Positions 1-9,680 of a stretch of DNA of 14,613 nucleotides are shown one piece after another. The first letter of the stretch is position 1, and each line of letters begins with the position of its first letter. The stretch spans positions 188,001-202,613 of the forward strand of contig JAHLJZ010000039.1 of NCBI GenBank assembly GCA_025602915.1, given 5' to 3'. The translations under genes were made by a program, and so were the position numbers. The notes beneath the pieces are model-generated. The model saw only the letters and a list, made by a program, of their open reading frames with translations. It ran no database searches and was not told the origin of the DNA. This DNA is from Paraphysoderma sedebokerense (lineage: Eukaryota > Blastocladiomycota > Physodermatomycetes > Physodermatales > Physodermataceae).

Positions 1-96
1 GATTTGCCTTACGAAGCTCTCGGCATGGGCTTACCAAATCCTATTTTTCAGCAGTTTCGTTATAAGCTGAGTAATGGTGGTTATCCTATGCAGTGA
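1..96 (+). CDS. C-terminal fragment of an unidentified protein (3' end of a gene cut by the window edge)
   Basis: The first 31 codons are open in frame 1 and end at TGA 94-96. The peptide begins DLPYEALGMGLPNP and ends NGGYPMQ. It has a balanced, coding-like composition and no low complexity. The gene would start upstream of the window. No family is recognisable from so short a tail, and no clear AATAAA follows closely. It could be a chance open frame, because 31 codons is weak evidence. The call rests on composition and on the lack of any competing gene here. Confidence 0.35.
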   Translation, partial: DLPYEALGMGLPNPIFQQFRYKLSNGGYPMQ

Positions 97-673
97 GAAA
101 GTGCTGATAAAGCTAGTATTAAGCAAGAAACCAAACAAAACTGTATCAAAAAATTACTGACCATGCCGACTTTGTCCCACTTTTTCATGTAATCAGTAAC
201 TGTAAAGAGCTGAGCGAGGAAATCGTCATTATTTCGACGAAGAAGGTGCGCCTCATCATAAAAGAGTAAGAAGTGACATTACTAATGATTGTTGTAGTTC
301 TCAAATATAATTCAAAAGTATCTCTTCTGAAATCGAATGTATCAACCAAATGTGTATTGAATTAAGTTTGGCGTGCTCTCTGTTCTTTACATTTCCCGTA
401 ATAACGTCAGGGCCGCTGACGTTAAAATTTCGAAAAAAACTCAGAGAATCATTCTATCAAATTAACTCAAATCAGTTTACCCCAGAGAAACTGTATTTAG
501 ATTTCGTTGAAGGAAAGAGAGGCAGCCGTCCGAACAATTAACATGCACTCAATCATGCCCCGCTGAACAATCTACAAACACCAGCCTTCCCTCTGCAATC
601 AAATGTGAGCGCGGTCATCTGTCTGTACTTAATAGAGCTGCTATAACAATGCCAGGTTCTGGGAGCGGGTACT
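97..673. other. Intergenic stretch with no supported gene
   Basis: No open frame with convincing codon use, splice sites or a recognisable motif was found on either strand. An open frame of 63 codons at 350-541 (+) has no signal peptide or family signature and looks like chance. The stretch presumably holds the 3' flank of the fragment at 1-96 and the upstream flank of the gene at 916. Confidence 0.5.
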
Positions 674-904
674 CTATGTGGTTGCGCCCTTTTTTCCAGT
701 AATATAACGAACCCCCGGTTCCTGGAAGTGTTCGTAATATGCTAGTGTGGTGTCATCAGCCAATTCAGTGCGCTCTTCGTTGACTGTGTGCCCAAATTTA
801 GAATCTTCTTTTATCTGCCACGTGATGACGGAGCGGCGTCGGTCTGGACGAAAAAGTATTTTAACTAGGCTGAAGCAGTCCCTGACAGAGTTGAACAACA
901 TCAT
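674..904 (-). other. Open frame of uncertain status, possible gene remnant
   Basis: A 76-codon open frame ends at TAG 674-676. Its middle part has a strikingly protein-like composition (for example TWQIKEDSKFGHTV and LAYYEHFQEPGVRYIT). Just upstream is a good acceptor-like sequence, a pyrimidine-rich run ending in CCAG near 848. It could therefore be a last exon. However, anything further upstream would lie antisense to the gene starting at 916, and no poly(A) signal follows. I do not recognise a family. It may be an exon remnant or chance. Confidence 0.2.
857..864 (+). promoter_or_regulatory. TATA-like element of the 916-1712 gene
   Basis: TATTTTAA lies 52-59 bases before the ATG at 916. 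That spacing is nearly the same as for the clearer TATA box of the gene at 3036. A start site about 30 bases downstream would leave a leader of roughly 25 bases. The match to TATAAA is imperfect. Confidence 0.35.
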
Positions 905-915
905 AAGTTAAACTA

Positions 916-1712
916 ATGCTATCGATTTTGCGCATTGCGACTTATCTCTTACTCATTGTAGCCCTGTTTGCTACCTCAGAAGGCCAAAGATTGTGTCCAG
1001 CCGGGACTGACGTGGAATGTAATCCTGGTAACTTTCGATATTTTCGAATAGACCCTGTGAATACTCCTGATAGCTGACGGCTCTGTTTCATACTTATCAA
1101 GTCAAAGCAAAATGCAACCCGACCACGAAAAGATGCGAACTTTTCAGATGCACAGAATTTGATGATTGCCGGGACTACAGTCGAACAAGTGCTGGTTCTA
1201 GCTCTGGCAATGGGACATATTGCGACCGAGGAAGTGGCCAGTGTCTTGCACTCAAACAGGACAATGCAACTTGCTTTCGGGGTGAAGAATGTATGGGCTT
1301 CGCCTGTGTAGATGGACGCTGCAGCACGGTTTCTACGGATAAAATTATTGAATTTGGAACGAAGGTCATTATTATTGTGGCCTGTGTAGTAGGAGCAGTT
1401 CTCTTGTGCGGCTGCTTCGGATTAGCATACTGCTGCGGTTGGTGTTGCTTTAAAGGCAAAAGCAAGAAGTTCAACCTTCCTTCTCAGTTTCAACAGTTTG
1501 TGCCACAAAATGGAAACAGCTCCCCACCACCCCAACAATATCCGCAAAATCCTTACTCATATCCGCCTCAACAACCAAATTATTCTTATGCGCAGCAGCC
1601 TCCTTCTGGATATCCGCCCGCTCAGCCAAATCCTTATTCCTATCCCCCTCAACAACCGAACTATTCTTATCCCCCTTCGCAGGAACCTTATTCTTATCCT
1701 CCTAAACAATGA
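916..1712 (+). CDS. Type I membrane protein: signal peptide, Cys-rich ectodomain, one TM helix, Pro/Tyr/Gln-rich tail
   Basis: Two exons are inferred, 916-1027 and 1102-1712. The 74-base intron begins GTAACT and ends ATCAAG, and joins in phase 1; other AG acceptors run into stops. The product is about 240 aa. Residues 1-24 are a hydrophobic signal peptide. The lumenal or extracellular part holds about 12 cysteines and two N-glycosylation sites (NGT, NAT). One TM helix follows (VIIIVACVVGAVLLCGCFGL), with a CCGWCC juxtamembrane cluster that could be palmitoylated. A cytoplasmic tail of about 70 aa repeats YSYPPQQPN-type units. The layout recalls Shisa-like and other small adaptor membrane proteins, but no specific family is identified. 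A surface receptor, adaptor or wall-sensing role is inference. Confidence 0.72.
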
Positions 1713-1849
1713 TTTTGTACTTAGATTATAGATGAGTTTGAAATTTTGTAAGTGTAAATAGAATTTAATGTATCGAGGTTTTGAGAAATATAGTCATACT
1801 TGCCGCTCCATTGACAAAGGAAGATCGGCAGTGTCTGCAAATTCGCCGA

Positions 1850-1855
1850 AATAAA
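1850..1855 (+). terminator. Poly(A) signal AATAAA for the 916-1712 gene
   Basis: A canonical AATAAA lies about 140 bases after the TGA at 1710-1712, on the same strand. This distance is reasonable for a fungal 3' UTR. No competing gene lies between. Confidence 0.4.
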
Positions 1856-2134
1856 CGTTAGCAGGCATCTTCCGTCAGATGTGTACTGTTAAGTTTTGAA
1901 CAGTATTCCTTCCGTAGAAAGCATGAAGCATTGCAAGTGCGAACTGGGTTATGCAAATTTGTTCAAACATAGAAAGAACGTATTTACTTCTGAATCCATT
2001 TTACAAAGATGCTCATTCCATAATTTGTAGCCCTCCAACTTTTCAACTAATACAAAATCATTATAACAGCTGCTAATTAAACGACCGATCTTTTAAAAAC
2101 AATTAAATAATTCAAGTTGTCAAACTGTACACCA

Positions 2135-3036
2135 TTAGATCAGGAACATGATAGCACTGCCTGCGAAGGCAGTGATCATGAACTTGGCATTGATGACCGC
2201 AGTTTCAGCACTGGAAGGAAGAGACTGAGGTGTAACAGCACCTTCCGTGGAGTATGTGCGGTAACCACGACGATCGTACGTTGAAGGTTGTGGTGGTGGT
2301 GGTGGTGGGTTTGGATATGTGGGTGGGCTCGCCGGTTGTGTGTAAGCAGGCGGATTCACAGGAGGAACATAGCCTTTTGGAGGGTTAACTGGTGGTGGAG
2401 GGTTGACGGGTGGTGGAGGGTTGACGGGTGGTGGAGGATTAACTGGCGGATAGACTGGTGGAGGGTTAACTGGTGGTGGAGGGTTAACTGGTGGTGGAGG
2501 GTTAACTGGTGGAGGAGGATTGACTGGTGGAGGAGGATTAACTGGAGGTGGGTTTACTGGAGGTGGGTTTACTGGAGGTGGGTTTACTGGAGGTGGGTTT
2601 ACTGGAGGTGGGTTTACTGGTGGGTAGACGGGCGGCCTGACGGGAGGACGGTAAGGTGGACGACGATGAATAGGTGGCTTATGGATAGGTCTTTTGATTT
2701 TTCTCTTCTTAATAACGCATAACTTCTTCCTCTTTATGCCCTTGAATTTACGAAAAACTGGATTTACGCCATAATAGAAGGTAGACGCAGAGACCTCGGA
2801 TGCGACTTGAAAAATGTGATTTTGACAGGGACGAGCACCAAATGTTGCAGCTTCAACTACTGACTCGTATTCTTCATCAACTTCACGATACTCAACATCT
2901 TGGCGGGTGGCTGCAAATTTGACAGTTAGAAAGTAGCTCGCATAGGGTCGGATTATCGGAATACAGCGAAGTACATACCATAGCCAGACGGCAACAGCAA
3001 TGCCACGAAAGTCAGGAGTAAAAATATTGATTGCAT
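2135..3036 (-). CDS. Secreted extensin-like protein with VNPPP/VNPPPP repeats and a GPI-like C-terminus
   Basis: Two exons are inferred, 3036-2979 and 2910-2135, with a 68-base GTATGT...TTTGCAG intron joined in phase 1. The product is about 277 aa. Exon 1 encodes a clear signal peptide (MQSIFLLLTFVALLLPSGY), followed by an acidic segment with one Cys (near residue 48). Next comes a basic stretch (KRKKLCVIKKRKIKR), then about 90 residues of VNPPP and VNPPPP repeats expected to form polyproline II. The protein ends in a short hydrophobic tail (AKFMITAFAGSAIMFLI) after small residues, as in a GPI-anchor signal. A longer open frame runs to 3211, but its extra N-terminus is non-hydrophobic and overlaps the TATA box, so it was rejected. 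The likely role is structural, at the cell wall or surface. No named family was recognised. Confidence 0.72.
2378..2629 (-). repeat. In-frame 15/18-bp minisatellite encoding VNPPP and VNPPPP units
   Basis: On the minus strand, about 15 units of the form GTN-AAC-CC(N)3-4 follow one another. Five VNPPP units come first, then four VNPPPP, a VNPPP-VYPP break, three VNPPPP and a final VNPP. Unit length changes in whole codons, so the frame is kept. Such arrays commonly change copy number between strains. Confidence 0.85.
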
Positions 3037-3083
3037 CTTGATCCTGGTAACAGACATACAATTCTTTCAGGGATCTTATGGCT

Positions 3084-3091
3084 TTTTTATA
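3084..3091 (-). promoter_or_regulatory. TATA box of the 3036-2135 gene
   Basis: TATAAAAA on the minus strand lies 48-55 bases upstream of the ATG at 3036. A start about 30 bases downstream gives a leader of about 25 bases. This supports 3036 as the true start and places the upstream open frame in promoter DNA. Confidence 0.55.
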
Positions 3092-3839
3092 GCCGAATGT
3101 AGCGGTCTCGGCAGCCTCAATCAATGAAAGGATTGGTACCCCAATCATGCTGTCTGCCGGGGCATTAGCCTCTACTGAACCTTTTAGAAGCGGCAGCGAT
3201 TTCAATAACAACGGATTGTATTGGTGAGATCGTGAGGCTGGTGAAGCCGGCTTCCATTACGGTTGATCTTAGCAATTATGTACTCAACCGTTTCCATTAT
3301 TTTTGTGTGCTACAAGCAATACTGGTTAAACTTTAATTGGGCAGCCTTCGAAGCGCATTGATAAGCCACTTGTCATTGAACGCGTCAATAGACCAAAATG
3401 CCAGAATAACGTTATGCTTTGACATCGAGGTCAGCCAAGGATAAATACTATCCACACTATCATAGGTGGCTCAAGTGATTGTTCACATACTTTATTTACG
3501 TATCTGATAAAGCTAGAAAACGGGCCGAACCATTGGTTTGCTAGTCCCGTATAGTCCACATTCAGTTCCTCCCAAGATCAGTGGTCGTTGTGCGTCGACA
3601 CCAATTCTGGATGCCTGATGGGTACATATTGTAAACATAATACTACTGGCTCATCACAGATTTAGTGCACAACACAATATCGCGCGATAGGCTCATTTTT
3701 TCATATCCCAAAATCTAGTGGATCAATGTGTACACATTATGTTGTATTTGCAACAATTCTCCGCACATAAAATAAATGGAATGAATTACATTAATTTCTA
3801 GTAAGATAAGGGCCAGTTTTTTGCGCATAATTCTGAATA
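3092..3839. other. Intergenic stretch with no supported gene
   Basis: Apart from the non-coding extension of the minus open frame to 3211, no open frame, RNA gene or repeat was found. An AATAAA occurs on the plus strand near 3771, but no plus-strand gene precedes it. The 3' flank of the broken dehydrogenase probably ends here. Confidence 0.5.
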
Positions 3840-5475
3840 CTATGAGTTACAGTTAATGGACAAGTTCAAGTCTGTCTGACTCAGTTCTTCTTTTCCCCTT
3901 CTCACTTTTTGTCGTGCCGAGAAATCCTCCTTGACCCACTTATACATTCGCTGCCTTCCTTCAGCGGCAGTTACTTTCGGTTTATAGCCCAAAATCTTTT
4001 CTGTTTCATCCAATTTGAACCAATGCTCGACACCGATTTTGTTGACTTCTGCCCTAACTAAAAACGGATTAAACAGAGGAATATGAAGAAATTGAAACAA
4101 TCTGAATAGTAGCTCTATCAGGTAAGAGATAATATAGATGATGCTGTATGGGGGGTTCACCATCGGAATTGGTTTAGAAATTGAGCGGGCCTGTTGTGGA
4201 TTGGTTTAATCCTTGCAAGGTATCTGGGACAAATAAGAAAGAGTAAAACACACAATGCCCGAAAGGAACTCAAAAGAGTTCAACGGCTACCCATCGCTTA
4301 TGTAGAGTGCGAGCCCTAATTCCTCCCGTTTGACCAGAGCCAGCGACCCAGAGAGCAGATGTTTCGCGGCTAAGATGTGAGCATGAACCAAGTTGTCGAT
4401 ATGAACCAAGTTGTCGATATGAATCCAATCCGTTTTTGCTGACTTGTTACCATAAGAAATAACGAGTAAGTTTCGATACATAAGATCTCTAAAGAACAGT
4501 AATTTGGAGCGTAGTCACAATATCAGTGAGTGATCACAACAAAGTCACCGAAAAGTCGTCCTACTTTACTTACAATATTCTTGGAAAATGGCGTTCCTCG
4601 TATTCCCCATATATAGCAGCGCATCGTAAGGCAATAGTTCTCAATTGACCGGTTTCATCAGACAACAGTTTTCCATGCGCATTCCGTATCATTTGTTCCG
4701 CGACTGTCTTCGATTTGGAGTATTCATCCACTTGCTTCTCAATAGGGAAGTAGGGTAGATCCACTCCTCCTCCTTTGATCTCATTGCCTCCAAATACGAC
4801 ATTGTAGGTTGATGTGTAGATCAGATAGGGAATTGAATTTCGGATACAAACTTGGAAGACTTCTAATCAGCCAACGGCACAAATAAAGCAGTTGACGTTT
4901 CATCTCACCGTTTACTACGTTTTCACTACCTCCAACATTGACTTTCCATATTATTTCTGGTCTGCTTAGCATGTCTTTACCAGACATTCCTGATCCTGAC
5001 AAGTTCTTCAAAGAAGTGATATCGACCTGTACAAGCAAACCAAACCATTCATTTTCCACAAGATCATCATATCATCATGTCGTCGAAATAAAAAATAAAA
5101 AAATCCGTTAATGTCGTGGTTGGGAAAATCCGGGACTACAAAAGGACGAAAGCACGACCTTAAAGGTTTGGATCTTTCCAAAATCGAATGCGGAATGCTC
5201 AATTTTCCTTTTCTCTAAGTCGATAAAACGTGGACGAAATCGTGACATCCAAGAGCTTTATAGATTTGATTAAAGAATATTGTTTTAATATTTGAAATGC
5301 TAAACGACGCCCAACATATCTAGTAAGACGTAAACGAAATGGAAGACCAGCAAACGTCAAAGGATAACACTATTGATAGGTAAATTGAGTGAAATTCAGA
5401 ATGTTACCCACAACCACCGGTAATTGCGATCGATTTACCATCGAATATGTTATTTGATGATTGTCTTCTAGACAT
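3840..5475 (-). pseudogene. Broken SDR42E-type (3-beta-HSD/sterol dehydrogenase-like) NAD(P)-dependent oxidoreductase
   Basis: The family is extended short-chain dehydrogenases, which oxidise or reduce hydroxyl groups on sterol-like substrates with NAD(P). Exon-like segments are 5475-5408, 5319-5159, 5026-4909, 4850-4574, 4488-about 4255, and about 4187-3840. Visible motifs in order are ITGGCG/GYVGRR (cofactor loop), GMSG, NVGGSENVV, YTSTYNVVFGG (catalytic Ser), YSKSK (YxxxK), ALRCAAIYG, HIDNLVHAHILAAK, YISDG and the C-terminal VRAEVNKIGVEHW. Lesions: a frameshift leading to TGA 5201-5199; loss of roughly 17 residues that usually carry the VFHxAS strand before GMSG; TAG 4289-4287 directly after YISDG, with PLNSFEFLSG continuing in frame; and a frame change between LQGLNQSTT (near 4210) and ARSISKPIP (near 4180). 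No intron model I tried fixes all of these. Exotic splicing or sequencing errors are the alternatives. Confidence 0.72.
4383..4418 (-). repeat. Perfect 18-bp tandem duplication inside the dehydrogenase pseudogene
   Basis: ATGAACCAAGTTGTCGAT (plus strand) occurs twice in direct succession, at 4383-4400 and 4401-4418. It duplicates six codons, so the conserved HIDNLVHAH motif reads HIDNLVHIDNLVHAH. The frame is kept. The two copies are identical, which suggests a recent slippage event. Confidence 0.9.
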
Positions 5476-5972
5476 TTGAAAATCTGTCAAGGTTTGATTG
5501 ATAGTTCACTTGTGTCATTTATCCACATCATGTTGGGCGGGCCCAATTAGCGACCCTCGCCTACACGGAAAAAGAATAATCGCCTTGTATAGTATTGTGG
5601 TCGAGGATTGGAAATTTATATAATAGTAACTAAGACGGGTTTAGGCAATCACACGTAGACTATTTAACAGCAGATTACTTCGAGTATCGAAGTCCAATCA
5701 GTCAAAAGAATAAGTTATCTATCTGCAGAATGAAACGCTAAATTGTCGTGTATAAGAATATTGTCTTTACATTATAATATACAATACAAAATATGCAATT
5801 ATATGAAAATTCCCAAAGAAAAATGTTTGCTAATTCGAAATATACTGAAATTATCAATTCATGCAACGCGCAAATGTACAAATCACTCCAAAGAATCGCT
5901 TCTTCCCACAAATACCATTCTGTACACCACTTAATCATCCCAACTCTCTTTTCCAAAAGACTCATCTCCGGT
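5476..5972. other. Spacer: 3' flank of the TMEM245-like gene and upstream flank of the broken dehydrogenase
   Basis: Overlapping short open frames on both strands at 5738-6013 are AT-rich and show no motif; the minus one is antisense-like to nothing and overlaps the TMEM245 tail in another frame. No canonical AATAAA was found on the minus strand after the stop at 5973. The only clear element is the TATA-like box noted separately. Confidence 0.45.
5614..5622 (-). promoter_or_regulatory. TATA-like box, possible old promoter of the dehydrogenase pseudogene
   Basis: TATATAAAT on the minus strand lies about 140 bases upstream of the first in-frame ATG at 5475. The spacing allows a leader of about 110 bases. 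The region is AT-rich, so the match may be chance. Confidence 0.3.
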
Positions 5973-8900
5973 TCAAATCTTTTCAAATAACAATGAAACA
6001 ATCGTAGGAACAACTGCCATCAATACAGGTCCAATAAGCAATCCTTCTATTCCGAATGTCCATAATCCTAAAATGACAGCCAGAGAAGAATAATACGGAT
6101 TTATATCTGGAATTTCGGCGTAGAAAGAAGGATCGACTGATGACGGTAGAAAATGCGAATAAAAGTTTTGAGTATGATGGAAAAAAAAGGGCAAAGTATT
6201 GATGTTAGTATTTGTTATGAATAGTACGATATCAATCAATGAAAAGATTAAAATAGGAATCCGCTAATAAGTGCGAAAATGACGAGAATATTATGAATAA
6301 GGAGAGTAATATCTACCGTTCCATGAGACGAATAAATGTAGGAGCATTAAAATGATTGCAGACCACATTTTGCTTTGCCAGTATAACGATATACAAGCCG
6401 GAATCGCAATCACGACAGGATTCGCAACCGGGATAATTGATAAAAACATTGTAATGAATGTTGAAATGTAGACCTTAAACGTAACAGAAAATTAGCAACC
6501 GGACACTGAGTGCTAATCAACCTAACCGCTGTACAAACCAATTCGACACCAAAGACGCTAAAACTCAGAAAAGTAAAAAGTCCATGAAATACTGTCATTT
6601 TACCGGTACAACTAAATACCGCGTTAATATTGTCTTCCAGGGCATTCATTAACTTTCCATCTGTATCCACATGCACGATTAACCTGCTGAAATAGCTGAC
6701 TATATTTCGTTCTTGAACTAGTAAGTAGTGTAATGTGAATAAGAACAGTACGAATTGAAACACAAGTCCAAAAAAGTCGATGAATAGGGTGAAAAGTGTT
6801 AATGTCAAGGAGAATGAGGTGGTGACGAGAGTTTGAATCAATGATGAGAGATAATGAGTTGATGTACGGAAAATATTCTGGGTAGTTGTGGACTGGGATG
6901 TTGCCGATGATGACGATAAAATCGCTTTGACAAAGTGTGTCGAAGAATTGCGAAGTTCTGTCAAAGCGGTGTAGAGCGTTGAAATGTCGGTTAAGATTGA
7001 TAGATCCCCAGTTGCTAATCTATTTAAAATTTGAGAAGTAACAGGGAGAGATGCAAAAGCAATAGAGGGAGTTTTTAACAAAACTGATTTAGTGCCGTTA
7101 AGATTAGACAACGTGTTTCCGACCGCTGAAGTTGAATTTAATTCAACTAGAATCGAAGGATCGTGGTATGTCGGGGTAGCTTGATTTGTCAATTGTTGGT
7201 AACTTTCTGATAGTTTAAGATATATGAAGGATAACGTGATATTGGAGTTGGGGTACATCTCTTCCAGTTTTTTATCGGCCCACGAAATACCGTGACCTAA
7301 GGAATCGGTTATCGCTGTTTGCAGGCGAGATTTGATATCAGCTGATAACGTTTCGTCGATAATGGATACTGTTCCTTCCATTAGAGCATTGGCTTCTTGA
7401 ATGATCTAGTGCGCGCAAAGATCGATGTGAGCAAGCAAACACAACACTTCAACAGATTTGAACCGGCTCAACAAACCTTGAATAGCAAAAACAAACCCAG
7501 CAGAAAGCCAGTCGACAACACCATAATAATCAAGAAAGTGGCCACAAACGAGTCCGCATTTCGTATCAACGCCTACGTTATGATCAAAACAGAGTTAACA
7601 CTCTGTCGATTATAGTCTTTGAGCACCATCGATTAAAGCTTCCGCGCATCATAGTATCGACACATCGAAAAAAACCCAAAAACTAAGACATAAAATAAAT
7701 AATCAACTAAATACCTCTTTCGCTTCTGACTTCCCCATCTTATATTTCTTATCCATCCAAGCAATGCCACTTCCTAGCCTTAAATAACGAATCGACAAAT
7801 CTTTGCAATTTTCGTATAGCACTTCGATGGCTGATTTAACATTCTCAATAACTTCTCCAAAATACAATTTAACCATTCTCAACAGCAAATGATACACCAA
7901 ATGACACAGCATGGCAGTTACCGCTGTTATACCGATTACCACATAATTTCGTAGCGACAACGAGGCGAAAATGTAATGGAGAACATAAATTCCGAAGAAC
8001 CGGAATAAAAGCTTGAAATAAAAGTTGGAAGCAGATGTGGTTGCGGAGAGATCTTGGATAAACGTTTGAGATATAGACTGCGCGTAGATGAGTGATAAGC
8101 TATATTTTCTTAATCTGTTCGGTTTTCCTCCTTTTTTTGGTTTCATGGCTGATTCGAATTCAAAGGCCCTTGGTTTCCCCAATTTAGATGACATTCCATT
8201 ACGTAATCTTGATCGCGGTCCTGTTCCGTTTCCGATGCTATCACGCAGGATAACTTTACGTACTGGTGTCATATTAGGAGATAACGGCGAGCTTAGTTCT
8301 TTGGCATCATGGTATGGGGTAGACGGGGCAGGGGTAGACGGATTTTGAAATGTCACAGCAGATAATGGAGTGCGTTGAGAGGGTGTTGTATTCATATTTT
8401 CAACTGAGTCCAAGGCAGCATGACGACGACGCTTCTTTACTGATTGGATTTGAAGAGACTTATATGTTGTCGGTGAATCAAAATCAAACTGACTGGAGGT
8501 CGGAATACTTGACTTAACCGGATTCGGAGTCGATACGACTGATGAATTTCTTTCCAACTGCGACGAGAACGAGCTGGTTGAATTCGCTTTCGAATCAGTT
8601 TCAACACTCTCTACATCACATAAGCCAGCACTAGAATCTGCCAAAGATTCGATGCTCCCGGTGAGAGCACTGCTTCCATCTTCATCCTTATCCGTTGTTT
8701 GACTCTTCAAACTCTCCGCTCCCACTGACTCATTATCATCCCCATTTCCAACAGCGGCTCCAGGTGACCCAGGCGAAGTAGGTGGTAGTTCAACCGTAGC
8801 GACAGAAACTTTGGAAATGGCCGACACTTTTGTCATATATCCATTGATAATGTTTGATCCAATAATCCAAATTGGCCCTAACAATCCCTATCAGAAGCAT

Positions 8901-9680
8901 TGTCAGCTAACGATGGACACGACCCTAACAGTTATTTTTTACAAATTCAACTAATTTCAGAATAAGACTAAAGAACAGGGAAAACCGAGTAAAATAAAAA
9001 CTGAAGTAAGATAAAGAAAACAGACTGTAACATACCTGAAAAGCCGCCTTACTTCCCAACACAAACACATTCAACGCTGAAACTTGTCCGTTATCAACAC
9101 TTTCATAAATGTGCTGCAAAAAATATTCTTTCAGGGAATGTAACGGTACGGAACTGTATTCCATAAATACCAAGAAAAAAAGGTACATCAACACCCGAAC
9201 CAAGAGGCCGGAGAGTTTAATCAGATGGACGGCGATAGCGAAGAAGGAAAGGTCGCAGTTAGAATATGAAATGCATAGACACAAGTCTTTCTGGAAGTAA
9301 AGTAAATTGAATGATATTACTTACAATGCGGCTGCCCAAAATAACGGCCTAAGTATTCATGAATATTAACAAAAGAGAAAGAAACGAATCAAGTTGTAAT
9401 TATTAGCTTTACAGTCATTTCATTTATCGCACCAACCTGCACCGTGGTGTTGACAATTCTTGATAAAGGACGGTCTCAATTTGTACCATCCAAACGATTA
9501 TAAATAATGGAATAAGAAGCATTACCGAATATAAGGCCTCAGCAAAACATAATTCAAATACAAGACACCAATTAGTATCACTCCTATCAGGTTCACAGTA
9601 AATTGTAATATTGCGTTCTTGAGCCGTTCATGTTCGATTCCTGTGGAGCCGAGGGGAACGGCCGATGATGCAGACGACAT
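5973..9680 (-). CDS. TMEM245: TMEM245-like multi-pass membrane protein (AI-2E transporter superfamily fold)
   Basis: Exons inferred: 9680-9526, 9348-9325, 9290-9036, 8887-7715, 7405-6539, 6473-6317 and 6136-5973, about 930 aa against about 880 in the human protein as I remember it. The join YVLLRPYI|RPLFWAAA aligns without gaps to the N-terminal helix of the family. Exon 4 holds a Ser-rich disordered loop (about 8760-8090) between helices. Exons 5-7 carry the AI-2E-like core: FHGLFTFLSFSVFGVEL|VYISTF, then SIIPVANPVVIAIPACISL, VDPSFYAEIPDINPYYSSLA, and WTFGIEGLLIGPVLMAVV. The final short exon ends soon after the last helix, with no long tail. The substrate is not established in eukaryotes; bacterial relatives export signals or exchange Na+/H+. 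One junction (9324-9291) has a phase conflict. The start could instead be the in-frame ATG at 9842, whose extra 54 residues look like leader sequence. Confidence 0.82.

Noticed and set aside
1498-1731. Second plus-strand frame of 77 codons overlapping the membrane-protein tail
   Set aside because: It is the +1 shadow of the repetitive Pro/Tyr tail, with no start context or motif of its own.
2288-2722. Plus-strand open frame of 144 codons rich in Trp, Arg and Gly
   Set aside because: It is the antisense shadow of the VNPPP repeat array; the Trp/Val pattern is only the complement of the proline codons.
5008-5202. Minus-strand 64-codon frame within the dehydrogenase locus
   Set aside because: It is a third frame across the frameshift and an inferred intron; the family-like residues (VDITSLKNL and onwards) lie in a different frame.
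6137-6239. N-terminal part of the open frame 6239-5973 (many Asn, Thr and Phe) as coding sequence of the TMEM245-like gene
   Set aside because: Splicing to the CATCAG acceptor at 6137 joins VSWN to VDPSFYAEIPD in correct phase and aligns without gaps to the family, so the extra residues are intron.
7397-7615. Plus-strand open frame of 72 codons
   Set aside because: It lies in the 309-base intron of the TMEM245-like gene and overlaps its next exon antisense; no independent support.
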